This document shows, piece after piece, positions 26,748-34,428 of a stretch of 64,000 nt of DNA. The DNA lies in NCBI RefSeq assembly GCF_011302055.1, contig NZ_CP049871.1, positions 392,501 to 456,500 on the forward strand. Direction: 5' to 3'. Position 1 is the stretch's first letter, and every line of letters begins with the position of its first letter. The notes under the pieces are model-generated. The model was not told the origin of the DNA. It saw only the letters and a list, made by a program, of their open reading frames with translations, and searched no databases. This stretch comes from Sphingomonas sinipercae (GTDB lineage: Bacteria; Pseudomonadota; Alphaproteobacteria; Sphingomonadales; Sphingomonadaceae). The translations under genes were made by a program, and so were the position numbers.

Positions 26748-27032
26748 TCACTCTCCCGGCGCGCTTGCCTTGATCGACAATGCGTGCACCCGCTCGTGCA
26801 GCAAGTCGCCAAGCGCATTGTGGACCAGGCGCTGCCGCTGCACCCGCGACTGCCCCGCGAATGCCGGACTTTCGATTAGCAGGCTGAAATGGCTTTCGCC
26901 CGCCGGATTGTATCCGCCGTGGCCGCGATGCTTCTCGCTGTCGTCGGTCAATTCGATGCGCGTCGGGCTGAGCGCCTGAATCAGCCGGCGATGCATTTCG
27001 CGTGCAACCGGTCCCATGGCAGGTGCGTCCAT
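26748..27032 (-). CDS. bolA: BolA family protein
   Basis: Small stress-related protein that partners monothiol glutaredoxins in iron-sulfur trafficking and may bind DNA. The 94-aa sequence has the BolA fold elements: LIQALSPTRIELTDDSEKH, HGGYNPAGESHFSLLIESPAF, and the helix-turn-helix-like RQRLVHNALGDLLHERVHAL with the conserved His. It is divergent from the J-domain gene; about 38 bases separate the two starts, so they share an upstream region. Confidence 0.92.
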   Translation of the reverse strand: MDAPAMGPVAREMHRRLIQALSPTRIELTDDSEKHRGHGGYNPAGESHFSLLIESPAFAGQSRVQRQRLVHNALGDLLHERVHALSIKASAPGE

Positions 27033-27070
27033 GCACCCTATATAGTCAGGTTCCAGAAACGAGGAAGCCG

Positions 27071-27640
27071 GTGGCGTCGCGAAGTCAGAAACTGCACGGA
27101 AGGGTGGAAGGCGCGACCGATCGCTGCGCCGTTCCGGGCTGCCGGGCCGCCGGCGAATATAAGGCGCCGGTCGAGCCCTCCGGCTTCGACGGGCCGGGTG
27201 TCTATCACTTGCTGTGCCTCGACCACGTCCGCCAGCACAACGCCAAATACAATTATTTCACCGGCATGAGCGCCGAGGAGATTACCGAGGCCCAGGGCCC
27301 TCTGGCCGGGTGGGAGCGGCCGAGCCGCAAGTTCGCCCATATCGGCGCCGATCCCGCCCCTGCTTGGGCCGATTTCAGCGATCCGCTGGAAGCGATCGGC
27401 GCGCGCTTTCGCCGGGCCGACCGGGGGCCGCCGCAGCGCTTCACCAAGCCGGAGCAGCGGGCGCTGACCGCGCTTGGCCTGGGGCAGGAAGTCGACCTGC
27501 ATTCGGTGCGCCAGCGCTATTCGCAACTGGTCCGCAAATACCATCCCGACCGCAATGGCGGCGACCGTAGCTACGAAAAGAAGCTCGGCGAAACGATCGA
27601 TGCGTGGCAGCTGCTCAAGCAGGCCCGCGCTTTCGCTTAA
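27071..27640 (+). CDS. J-domain protein with N-terminal Cys/His motif
   Basis: Probable DnaK co-chaperone. The J-domain is C-terminal (about residues 130-189), with the HPD tripeptide in RKYHPDRNGG. The N-terminal half has a possible metal site formed by CAVPGC and CLDH. GTG 27071 has GAGGAA five bases upstream; the longer frame from 27002 would begin inside the bolA region. It converges on the glutathione transferase gene with a 4-base overlap. In many alphaproteobacteria this gene lies beside bolA and cobST. Confidence 0.85.
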   Translation: MASRSQKLHGRVEGATDRCAVPGCRAAGEYKAPVEPSGFDGPGVYHLLCLDHVRQHNAKYNYFTGMSAEEITEAQGPLAGWERPSRKFAHIGADPAPAWADFSDPLEAIGARFRRADRGPPQRFTKPEQRALTALGLGQEVDLHSVRQRYSQLVRKYHPDRNGGDRSYEKKLGETIDAWQLLKQARAFA

Positions 27641-28311
27641 TCGCGGTCGGGTGCGCCGAGCGGGAAGAACGGCCGATACGGTCGCGCATCTTCGACGCAA
27701 CGGCTGACCGGGGCAAGCGCCAGCAACTCCGCGCGCAGGCCGGCGACCCGGCGACAATCCTCCGGAATGCGTTCGACCCAATCGCCGTAGAACAAGGCCG
27801 GCGCGGCGGCGCAGGTGACCAGCGAGACATGCGGTGGAAGGGCATTGGAGCCAAGCCAGTCTTCAAGCCACCGATAGGCCTTGCGCAGCTTCGTCGTCGC
27901 GCCTTCGATCTCGGTCGCGATCGGGGTTTGGCGCAGGCCAAGCTCCGGCTTGTCGCGGCTGACGAAGTGGGCGGCGACGACCCGCTGCATATTGCCCATC
28001 ACATAATTGTCGAAGAAGCGGTCCATCATCCGCGCCTCCGCCGCCGCCGCCGGGTCTTGGGGGATCAGCGGGGCCGGGCCCGGGTGGTGAACCGCGAGGT
28101 ATTCGACGATGCTCGTCGCCTCGAAGATTACCTTTTCGCCGTCGACCAGGACCGGGATGTGCCCGCCGGGGTGCACCTTGCCGGGAAACTGCTCGCTGAG
28201 CGGCAGGTCGCCCGCCATGTGCACGAATTCGAACGGCGTTTCGTTGGCATAGAGCGCGATGAGCGCCTTCCAGCAGTAGGAAGAGAATGGGTGACCGTGC
28301 AGGTGCAGCAT
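27637..28311 (-). CDS. Glutathione S-transferase family protein
   Basis: 224 aa, two-domain GST. The N-terminal thioredoxin-like domain begins LHGHPFSSYCWKALIAL, with Ser/Cys near the catalytic position, and includes the cis-Pro GGHIPVLVDG and EATSIVEYL glutathione-binding segments. A helical C-terminal domain follows. It is the last gene of the eight-gene minus-strand operon; its start shares one base with the upstream stop (TAATG). Substrate unknown. Confidence 0.88.
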   Translation of the reverse strand: MLHLHGHPFSSYCWKALIALYANETPFEFVHMAGDLPLSEQFPGKVHPGGHIPVLVDGEKVIFEATSIVEYLAVHHPGPAPLIPQDPAAAAEARMMDRFFDNYVMGNMQRVVAAHFVSRDKPELGLRQTPIATEIEGATTKLRKAYRWLEDWLGSNALPPHVSLVTCAAAPALFYGDWVERIPEDCRRVAGLRAELLALAPVSRCVEDARPYRPFFPLGAPDRD

Positions 28312-29033
28312 TACCAGCGGCCCTCCGCCATCGCTTGCTGCCGGGCCTGTTCGCGCTTGCTGTTCGACTGCGGCCCCGCCCAGCCGTGCTCGACCGCGCC
28401 CGCGGGCTCGTAGGTCGCGATCACGGCGCCGGATTGCGTGACCTTATGGTCGACCAGGCGCAGCGCCTTGGCCGGGGTTTCCGGGCCGAAGATGCGCTTG
28501 CCGCTTCCCAAAACGACCGGGAAGGTCATCACGGTCAGACGGTCGAGCAGCCCTTCGGCGAGCAACGCCGGGTAGATGGTGCTGCTGCCCTGGATCAGCA
28601 GGTCGGGACCGTCGCCGTGCTTCACTTCGCGCAGCGCGTCCATGCCGCCCAGGCGATGACTGTTCGACCACCCAAGGTCGGGGTTGCCGCGGGTCAGCAC
28701 ATATTTGTTCGCGCGGGTGAACGCCTCGCCCATGTCGATCGCTGCGGCTTCGCCATCGTCCTTGCCGGTCTTGTCGAACACTTCGCCGATCCCGGTCGCC
28801 TCGCCGCCGACATAGGGCCAGTAAGCCGCGAAGATGTCGTAGGTCCGGCGGCCCAGCAGCAGGTCGTAGTCCTTGCCGAAAAAGTCGTCGATCGCGGCGC
28901 CGACATCCTCGTCGAAGAATTGCGGCAGCCAGCCGCCGTGGGCGAAGCCGCCGGTGGGGTCCTCGCTGGGTCCGCCCGGCGCCTGCATGACCCCGTCGAG
29001 CGAGACGAAGACGCTGCCGCGGATGTTACGCAT
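28311..29033 (-). CDS. Dihydrofolate reductase/RibD C-terminal-like reductase
   Basis: 240-aa member of the RibD_C/DHFR-like superfamily: N-terminal SVFVSLDGVMQAPGG, LLLGRRTYDIFAAYW (about 58), LLIQGSSTIYPALL and TVMTFPVVLGSGKRIF. The nucleotide is probably NADPH. Members of this stand-alone group act on varied, mostly unknown substrates, so this is not a folate-pathway enzyme by default. It overlaps the upstream VOC gene by 8 bases within the operon. Confidence 0.88.
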   Translation of the reverse strand: MRNIRGSVFVSLDGVMQAPGGPSEDPTGGFAHGGWLPQFFDEDVGAAIDDFFGKDYDLLLGRRTYDIFAAYWPYVGGEATGIGEVFDKTGKDDGEAAAIDMGEAFTRANKYVLTRGNPDLGWSNSHRLGGMDALREVKHGDGPDLLIQGSSTIYPALLAEGLLDRLTVMTFPVVLGSGKRIFGPETPAKALRLVDHKVTQSGAVIATYEPAGAVEHGWAGPQSNSKREQARQQAMAEGRW

Positions 29034-29523
29034 CGGCCGGCACGCCTTCGACCGCGGCTTCGATGGCGGCGATGTCGATCTTGCGCATCGTCATCATCGC
29101 CTGGAACGCGCGCTTGCCGCGCTCGCCCTTCTGGCCGGTCAGCTCGAGCAGGCGGCGCGGCGTGATCTGCCAGGAGAAGCCCCAGCGGTCCTTGCACCAG
29201 CCGCAAGCGCTTTCCTGCCCGCCATTCTGGGTGATCGCATTCCAATATTTGTCGGTCTCGGCCTGGTCGTCGGTCAGCACCATGAAGCTGACCGCCTCGT
29301 TGGGCTTGAAGTTGGGGCCGCCGTTGAGGGCGACGAATGATCGTCCGAGCAAGGTGAATTCGACGGTCAACTCGTCACCCTCGGTGCCGCCCCGATAGTC
29401 GGAGGCCGCGCCATGGGCCGGGCCGACATGCGTGTCGGGGAACAGCGAGGCGTAGAATTCGGCGGCCTTGCGGCCCTCGCCTTTGTCGAACCACAGGCAA
29501 GTGGTCATCTTGTCGCCGTTCAT
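29026..29523 (-). CDS. VOC family protein, PhnB-like
   Basis: 165-aa vicinal-oxygen-chelate/3-demethylubiquinone-like protein. TCLWFDKGEGRKAAEFYASLFPD at the N-terminus, FVALNGGPNFKPNEAVSFMV, and CGWCKDRWGFSWQITP near the C-terminus are the PhnB/PF06983 landmarks. Single VOC unit, so a dimer is expected. ATG overlaps the upstream VOC stop (ATGA). Metal and substrate are unknown. Confidence 0.88.
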   Translation of the reverse strand: MNGDKMTTCLWFDKGEGRKAAEFYASLFPDTHVGPAHGAASDYRGGTEGDELTVEFTLLGRSFVALNGGPNFKPNEAVSFMVLTDDQAETDKYWNAITQNGGQESACGWCKDRWGFSWQITPRRLLELTGQKGERGKRAFQAMMTMRKIDIAAIEAAVEGVPADA

Positions 29524-30329
29524 TTGTTCTCTCCTTGCCTGCGCGGCCCGACCAGCCCGAAGCTCGCGCCCTGGGGGTCGATGCCGTTCAATGAATATTC
29601 GCCGCCGGGGATCTGATGCGGGCCCATCAGCACCTGGCCGCTGCCGGCCTTCACCGCCGTGGCGGCGCGGTCGATGTCGTCGACGCCGATGTAGAACGAC
29701 CAGCTGCTCGCGGGCATCTGCGGCGGCTTGCGCATGATCGCGCCGATCATTCCGCCGCCCTGGTGGATGAAGCGGTATTTGCCCATTTCACCCATGTCCA
29801 TGTCGCCTTCCTGCCGCCAGCCGTAGTGGCGGGTGTAGAAGTCGACCGCGCCGTCGCAGTCGGTGGTCGCGAGCTCGTTCCAGCGCACATGCTCCGCCTG
29901 GTCGTAAGAGAAGACGTCGCTGGACTTGCCTTCCTGGCCGGGCGGCGGGGTCGGCTTCATCAGGTAGAATGGCGCGCCCTGCGGGTCGGCGACCATCGCC
30001 AGCCGGCCGATGCCGGGAACGTCCCAGGGCGGCATCATCGTCTTGCCGCCGTCGCGCTCGACCGCCGCAACCTCCGCATCGAGATCGTCGACGCCGATAT
30101 AGCCTAGCCAGGCTGGGCGGGCGCCCTTCGAGCGCATGGAATCGTCGAGCTGGAGGACTCCGCCGGCATTGCCGCCATCGCTGCGCTGGATGGCGCGGTA
30201 ATCGACCGGGCCTGGCATCGGCTCGCCGAACGTCCAGCCGCCTACGACCGCGCCGTAAAAGTCGCCGGCCGCTTTCGCGTCGCTGGTCATCAGTTCGTAC
30301 CAGATGAAGCTTCCGTGCGGATTGGTCAT
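29520..30329 (-). CDS. VOC family protein with two glyoxalase-like modules
   Basis: 269 aa, built from two related halves: GSFIWYELMTSDAKAAGDFYGAVVGW-like residues 5-30 and the second-half counterpart VRWNELATTDCDGAVDFYTRHYGW (about residue 148). Each half ends with a DIDRA/DLDAEV segment (VDDLDAEVAAVERDGG; VDDIDRAATAVKAGSG). This tandem type is common in bacteria as a putative hydroxylase or glyoxalase. Second VOC gene of the operon; one base separates it from the preceding DUF1428 stop. Confidence 0.87.
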   Translation of the reverse strand: MTNPHGSFIWYELMTSDAKAAGDFYGAVVGGWTFGEPMPGPVDYRAIQRSDGGNAGGVLQLDDSMRSKGARPAWLGYIGVDDLDAEVAAVERDGGKTMMPPWDVPGIGRLAMVADPQGAPFYLMKPTPPPGQEGKSSDVFSYDQAEHVRWNELATTDCDGAVDFYTRHYGWRQEGDMDMGEMGKYRFIHQGGGMIGAIMRKPPQMPASSWSFYIGVDDIDRAATAVKAGSGQVLMGPHQIPGGEYSLNGIDPQGASFGLVGPRRQGENK

Positions 30330-30330
30330 T

Positions 30331-30687
30331 CTACTTCTCCAGCGTGACGACGGGGATGAAGCCGCCGTAAATCATGCGCTTGCCGTCGAACGGCATCTCC
30401 ATCACCTCGTGCAGGCGCGGGTCGTCCATGAAGGCCTTCATGCCGGTGTCGCGGGTCGCCTTGTCCGGCCATTCGATGAAGGAGAAGACGACGACTTCGT
30501 CTTGTGTCGCCTGCACCGCTCGGCGGAAGTCGGTCTGCTTGCCGTCGGGCACGTCGTCGCCCCAGCATTCCAGCACGCGAAGCGCGCCATGCTCGACGAT
30601 CATGCCGTCGGCGGCGGTCGCATGTTTGATGAAATCCTCTTTCTTCGCCGCCGGGACCGGCAGGACGAAACCGTCGATGTACGCCAT
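30331..30687 (-). CDS. DUF1428 family protein, copy 1
   Basis: 118-aa ferredoxin-like (ABM-type) protein beginning MAYIDGFVLPVPAAKK, with FSFIEWPDKATRDTG and MPFDGKRMIYGGF, all typical of DUF1428. Function unknown. It is paralogous to the next upstream gene (about half of residues match by eye). A 31-base gap separates the two, the largest in the operon. Confidence 0.85.
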   Translation of the reverse strand: MAYIDGFVLPVPAAKKEDFIKHATAADGMIVEHGALRVLECWGDDVPDGKQTDFRRAVQATQDEVVVFSFIEWPDKATRDTGMKAFMDDPRLHEVMEMPFDGKRMIYGGFIPVVTLEK

Positions 30688-30718
30688 CGTTCTCTCCTCG
30701 CGCCGGGCGCTGGTTGAG

Positions 30719-31078
30719 TCAGTTCTTGAGCGTGCTCACGAATGGCTTGAAGCCGCCCCAGAACATGCGCTTGCCATCGAACGGCATGTCGCCGCCCGGC
30801 TGCATTTCCGGATCGGCCATGATCTTCTCCCATGCCGTGTCGCGGGTCGCCTTGTCCGGCCAGACGACAAAGGAAAAGACGACGTTCTCGCCGTCCTGCG
30901 CCTGCACGGACCGGAAGAAATCGGTCGTGTGGCCATGCTCCAGGCCATCGCCCAGCGCTTCGACGGACGCGATCGCGCCAAGCTCCGTCGCCTTGCGCGC
31001 GAACGTCTCGGCCATCGTCTTGTACGCGTCGAGTTTCTCTTCGTTCAGCGGCAGAACGAAACCGTCGATATAGGCCAT
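30719..31078 (-). CDS. DUF1428 family protein, copy 2
   Basis: 119 aa, beginning MAYIDGFVLPLNEEKLD, with FSFVVWPDKATRDTAW and MPFDGKRMFWGGF. It keeps the same landmarks as copy 1 but differs strongly in the central helix region (KTMAETFARKATELGAIAS). Its ATG overlaps the stop of the upstream GST as ATGA. The tandem duplication suggests a heteromer or two specificities. Confidence 0.85.
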   Translation of the reverse strand: MAYIDGFVLPLNEEKLDAYKTMAETFARKATELGAIASVEALGDGLEHGHTTDFFRSVQAQDGENVVFSFVVWPDKATRDTAWEKIMADPEMQPGGDMPFDGKRMFWGGFKPFVSTLKN

Positions 31079-31755
31079 CACAAGGCTCCCTGAGTTTCAC
31101 GTTGCTCGAAATCGGCAAGCTGCGCTTCGATGGCGCGCTTGAATGCCGGACGGGCCGTGCCGCGCTCCACGTAGGCGAGCAGGTTGGGCCGTTCCTTCAG
31201 CAGGTCGGTGTTGTCGACGATGCGCAGAACATCGACCATCAGCAAGTCGCCGGCACTAAATTCATCTTCCAGCCATTGCTTGTCTCCAAGCCAGTCGGAC
31301 AGCCGGTCAAGCCGGCGGCCGATCATCTCGACGACCTGCGGACGCCGTTCCTTGGTCCACTCTTCGCCGCGGTGGAAAATGTCGATGATCGGCAATTGGG
31401 CGGCGAACGGTTCGACGCTGTTGAGCGCGGCAATCACCCAGGCGGTCGCCCTCGCTCGCCCGTTCTCGTCGGCGGGCAGGATGCCGCCGAACTTGCGTCC
31501 GATGTGCAGGACGATTGCGCCCGATTCGAACAGCTGGACCTCATCGTCCTTATAACTTGGAACCTGGCCCCATGGCTGCTCGGCGAAGTAGTCGGCGGGG
31601 CGCTCCCCGATCGCCTCCAGCTTTCGTACCGAATAGGGAATTCCGGCCTCTTCGAGCGCCCAGCGGACGCGCAGGTCGCGGACCCGCCCCTGTGCAAAGT
31701 CGGGAACCCACTTGAAAGCGGTGATCCGCACGTTGGCTTCGTCGCCGCGGTTCAT
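31078..31755 (-). CDS. Glutathione S-transferase family protein
   Basis: 225 aa. N-terminal thioredoxin-like domain: ITAFKWVPDFAQGRVRDLRVRWALEEAGIPY, cis-Pro in WGQVPSYKDDEVQLFESGAIVLHIG. Helical C-terminal domain with SAGDLLMVDVLRIV. It is not closely similar to the other GST of this operon. The absence of a clear Cys or Tyr at the usual catalytic spot leaves the chemistry open. Starts 3 bases after the first VOC gene of the operon. Confidence 0.86.
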   Translation of the reverse strand: MNRGDEANVRITAFKWVPDFAQGRVRDLRVRWALEEAGIPYSVRKLEAIGERPADYFAEQPWGQVPSYKDDEVQLFESGAIVLHIGRKFGGILPADENGRARATAWVIAALNSVEPFAAQLPIIDIFHRGEEWTKERRPQVVEMIGRRLDRLSDWLGDKQWLEDEFSAGDLLMVDVLRIVDNTDLLKERPNLLAYVERGTARPAFKRAIEAQLADFEQRETQGAL

Positions 31756-31758
31756 CGC

Positions 31759-32199
31759 TCAGGCCTCGACCGGTTCGCAGTCATGCGCGCCGGCTTCAGC
31801 GAAGGCGGGATCCATCCACATCACTTCCCAGCCGTGCCCGTCCGGATCCTCGAAGTCGCGGCCGTACATCATCGCATTCTGGTCCTGCTTCAGGCCCTGG
31901 TCGATCTTGCCGCCCGAGTCCCCTGCCGCGGCGACGATCTCGTCCACTTGCTCCCGGCTCTCGGCCGACAGGCACAGCAGCACCTGGCTGGTCGCGTGCG
32001 CGTCGGCGATCTGCTTGGACGTGAAGCTTGAATAGAAGGGGTGGGTCAGCAGCATCACGTGGATGGCGTCGGACAGGACCATCATTGCCGCGACGTCGTT
32101 GGAGAATTTCGGCTCCTTGCGCGCGCCGATCGCCTCATAGAAGCGGATCGACCGATCCAGGTCCTGCACCGGCAGGTTCACGAAAATCATCCGCGCCAT
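31759..32199 (-). CDS. VOC family protein (glyoxalase/lactoylglutathione lyase-like)
   Basis: First gene of the eight-gene operon, 146 aa. ARMIFVNLPVQDLDRSIRFYEAIGARKEPKFSND at the N-terminus and YGRDFEDPDGHGWEVMWMDP at the C-terminus carry the VOC strand patterns and the C-terminal Glu metal ligand. Adjacent ATGs at 32202 and 32199 both lie downstream of AGGAGGG; 32199 gives the better spacing. The promoter region is shared with the divergent HxlR gene. Confidence 0.88.
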   Translation of the reverse strand: MARMIFVNLPVQDLDRSIRFYEAIGARKEPKFSNDVAAMMVLSDAIHVMLLTHPFYSSFTSKQIADAHATSQVLLCLSAESREQVDEIVAAAGDSGGKIDQGLKQDQNAMMYGRDFEDPDGHGWEVMWMDPAFAEAGAHDCEPVEA

Positions 32200-32218
32200 C
32201 ATTTCCCTCCTCGCGACT

Positions 32219-32269
32219 CGATTCGCTTGTTTTTTGAGCGAATCGGTTATAAATAGCAACTGTGCAGTT
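32219..32269. promoter_or_regulatory. Palindromic operator candidates between the VOC operon and the HxlR gene
   Basis: CGATTCGCT (32219-32227) and AGCGAATCG (32237-32245) form a perfect 9-bp inverted repeat with a 9-base T-rich spacer, in the short region between the divergent starts. A second symmetric element, AACTG-TG-CAGTT (32258-32269), covers the GTG start of the regulator. A TATAAAT stretch lies between them. HxlR proteins bind such two-fold sites as dimers, so this is the likely control region for both directions. Confidence 0.55.
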
Positions 32270-32936
32270 AGAAAAAGCAACTAAGCGTTCGAAACCAGAG
32301 ACAAAGCGTGGTTACGAGGATGCTTGCGGGACGGCGCATGCGCTCGAACTGATCGGCGAACGCTGGGCGCCGCTGGTGCTGCGCGAACTGATGTTCGGGC
32401 CGCGGCGTTTCTCCGGGCTCAAGGCCGACTTGCCGGGGATCAGCGCCAATGTGCTGATTCAGCGCCTGACCGAGCTTGAGGAGCGCGGGCTGGTGCGCCG
32501 AATCAAGTTGCCGCCGCCGGCGTCGGTGCAAGTCTATGAAGCGACCGACTGGGGGCTGGAAGCGGCGCCGCTGTTGCGCGCGCTGGGCAAATGGGCCGTG
32601 CGCAGCCCGCGCCACGACGTCGCCCAGTTCGTCAGCCCGGTGTCGATCATGATGTCGATGCAAACGATGTTCGACCCGGCCAAGGCGGACGGGTTTGCGG
32701 CGCGCCTTGCCTTTCGGTTCGGCGAGCGGTCGTATGTGGCCGAGGTCGCCGATAGAGACATCGAGGTTCGCCAGGCCCCGGCCGAGGGCGCCGACGTGGT
32801 CTTCGATGCCTCGCCGCAGCAACTTGCCGGCTTCCTTTACGGCGGCGCCCCGATCGAAACCGTCGCCTTCACCGGGGACAAGGCGACCGCCCAGCGCTTC
32901 GCCGGCTTTTTCGAACTTCCGCCCAAAGCCTTTTGA
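32262..32936 (+). CDS. HxlR-family winged-helix transcriptional regulator with C-terminal SCP2-like domain
   Basis: 224 aa. The N-terminal winged helix (about residues 20-115) has the HxlR landmarks CGTAHALELIGERWAPLVLRELMFGPRRFSGL, ISANVLIQRLTELEERGLV and YEATDWG. The C-terminal part (about 130-222), with ARLAFRFGERSYVAEV and PAEGADVVFDASPQQLAGFLYGG, resembles the SCP2 sterol-carrier fold, a possible ligand or sensor module. GTG 32262 is the start. It is divergent from the VOC/GST operon and its probable regulator. Confidence 0.88.
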   Translation: MQLEKATKRSKPETKRGYEDACGTAHALELIGERWAPLVLRELMFGPRRFSGLKADLPGISANVLIQRLTELEERGLVRRIKLPPPASVQVYEATDWGLEAAPLLRALGKWAVRSPRHDVAQFVSPVSIMMSMQTMFDPAKADGFAARLAFRFGERSYVAEVADRDIEVRQAPAEGADVVFDASPQQLAGFLYGGAPIETVAFTGDKATAQRFAGFFELPPKAF

Positions 32937-32981
32937 CGGCGTTATTGAGGCGCGCTTGCCGCTGCCCTAAGGCGATTTGCG

Positions 32982-33989
32982 ATGAACGATATTTCCAACG
33001 CCAATCCCGAAAGCCGCGCCGAGACGGTGATGGCGACGCCCGACCGCATGGTGAAGGTGCGCGAGGCCTTCGGTGTCGACAGCGACATGGAGGTGCCGGC
33101 GTTCAGCGAAGCCGATGAGCGGGTGCCGGACCTCGACCCCACCTACGTCTTCGACGCCAACACGACGCTCGCCATCTGCGCCGGCTTCGCCAAGAACCGC
33201 CGGGTGATGGTCCAGGGCTATCACGGCACCGGCAAGTCGACTCACATCGAACAGGTTGCGGCGCGGCTCAACTGGCCGATGATCCGGATCAACCTCGACG
33301 CGCACATCAGCCGGATCGACCTCGTCGGCCGCGACGCAATCGTTCTTCGCGACGGGCAGCAGGTCACTGAATTTCGCGAAGGGCTGCTACCCTGGGCGCT
33401 GCAGCATCCGGTGGCGCTGGTGTTCGACGAATATGACGCCGGCCGGCCCGACGTGATGTTCGTCATCCAGCGCGTGCTGGAGACGGAGGGCAAGCTGACC
33501 CTGCTCGACCAGAATCGGGTGATCCGCCCGAACCCCTGGTTCCGGCTGTTCGCGACCACCAACACGATCGGGCTTGGCGACACCACCGGCCTGTATCACG
33601 GCACGCAGGCGATCAATCAGGGTCAGATGGACCGCTGGAACATCGTCAGCACGCTCAATTACCTGCCCGCCGCCGTCGAAGCGCAGATCGTGCTCGCGAA
33701 GAGCGGGGAGTATGACAATCCCGACGGCAAGCAGACGGTCGAAAAGATGATCAAGGTCGCCGACCTGTCGCGGCAGGGCTTCGTCAACGGCGACATTTCA
33801 ACGGTGATGAGCCCGCGCACGGTCATCAGCTGGGCCCAGAATGCGATGATCTTCGGCGACGTCGGCTTCGCCTTCCGGGTCTCGTTCCTCAACAAGTGCG
33901 ACGAATCCGAACGCCCGATCGTCGCCGAATATTATCAGCGGGTATTCGGCTCCGACCTGCCCGAAAGCGTGGCTTCGACCGCCGGCTGA
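32982..33989 (+). CDS. cobS: AAA+ ATPase, cobaltochelatase CobS-type
   Basis: MoxR-class AAA+ protein, 335 aa. CobS N-terminal segment, then Walker [11 protein letters not shown] (about residue 83), Walker [10 protein letters not shown] (about 148) and sensor region [18 protein letters not shown]. In cobalamin makers CobS works with CobT and CobN to insert cobalt into hydrogenobyrinic acid diamide. No cobN or other cobalamin genes are in the window. CobS/CobT pairs also occur in organisms without the pathway, so another chaperone-like role is possible. Its 3' end overlaps the opposite-strand gene by 55 bases. Confidence 0.92.
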   Translation: MNDISNANPESRAETVMATPDRMVKVREAFGVDSDMEVPAFSEADERVPDLDPTYVFDANTTLAICAGFAKNRRVMVQGYHGTGKSTHIEQVAARLNWPMIRINLDAHISRIDLVGRDAIVLRDGQQVTEFREGLLPWALQHPVALVFDEYDAGRPDVMFVIQRVLETEGKLTLLDQNRVIRPNPWFRLFATTNTIGLGDTTGLYHGTQAINQGQMDRWNIVSTLNYLPAAVEAQIVLAKSGEYDNPDGKQTVEKMIKVADLSRQGFVNGDISTVMSPRTVISWAQNAMIFGDVGFAFRVSFLNKCDESERPIVAEYYQRVFGSDLPESVASTAG

Positions 33990-34375
33990 GCCTGGGTTGC
34001 GGCCTCGTCGGCCCGGCGCGGCATCAGTTCGACGAACAGCGCCATCGCCACCCACATGAGCAGCGTCGGCTGAAGCTTTTCCGGAACGCTCTCCCCGGCT
34101 TCGAAGACGGGCGAGAAGACTTTCGGAAGGAGCAGGATGAGGCCGACCGACAAAGCGGCGTAAACGATCTTCTGGCGGCTTGCCGAAACGTAGAGGATCG
34201 AAATGACCACGCCGGCGACCATGAACAGCATGTAGGCGAACTCGACATTGTCGAGCTTTTCCGTGCCGGCCATGACAAAGCCGAGGACGGCGCCGAAAAA
34301 GGTGTTCATTCCGGCGTGATTGGCGGCCACCTCGCTCTCGGTCGGGACGAACGCGGATTTCAGGTGGTGCATCAT
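33935..34375 (-). CDS. Hypothetical membrane protein on the strand opposite to cobS/cobT
   Basis: 146 aa with about four hydrophobic segments: [49 protein letters not shown] and [15 protein letters not shown] polar, Ala/Gln-rich C-terminal tail follows. Function unknown. Two adjacent ATGs (34375, 34372) can start it. It lies between cobS and cobT, antisense to both, and its last 55 bases overlap the cobS 3' end, so both strands are coding there. Confidence 0.65.
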   Translation of the reverse strand: MMHHLKSAFVPTESEVAANHAGMNTFFGAVLGFVMAGTEKLDNVEFAYMLFMVAGVVISILYVSASRQKIVYAALSVGLILLLPKVFSPVFEAGESVPEKLQPTLLMWVAMALFVELMPRRADEAATQAQPAVEATLSGRSEPNTR

Positions 34376-34428
34376 TCGAGGGGCCCTTTGCTTGCATGTT
34401 GCGGTGGGCCGGGGGCAATGACAAGCCA

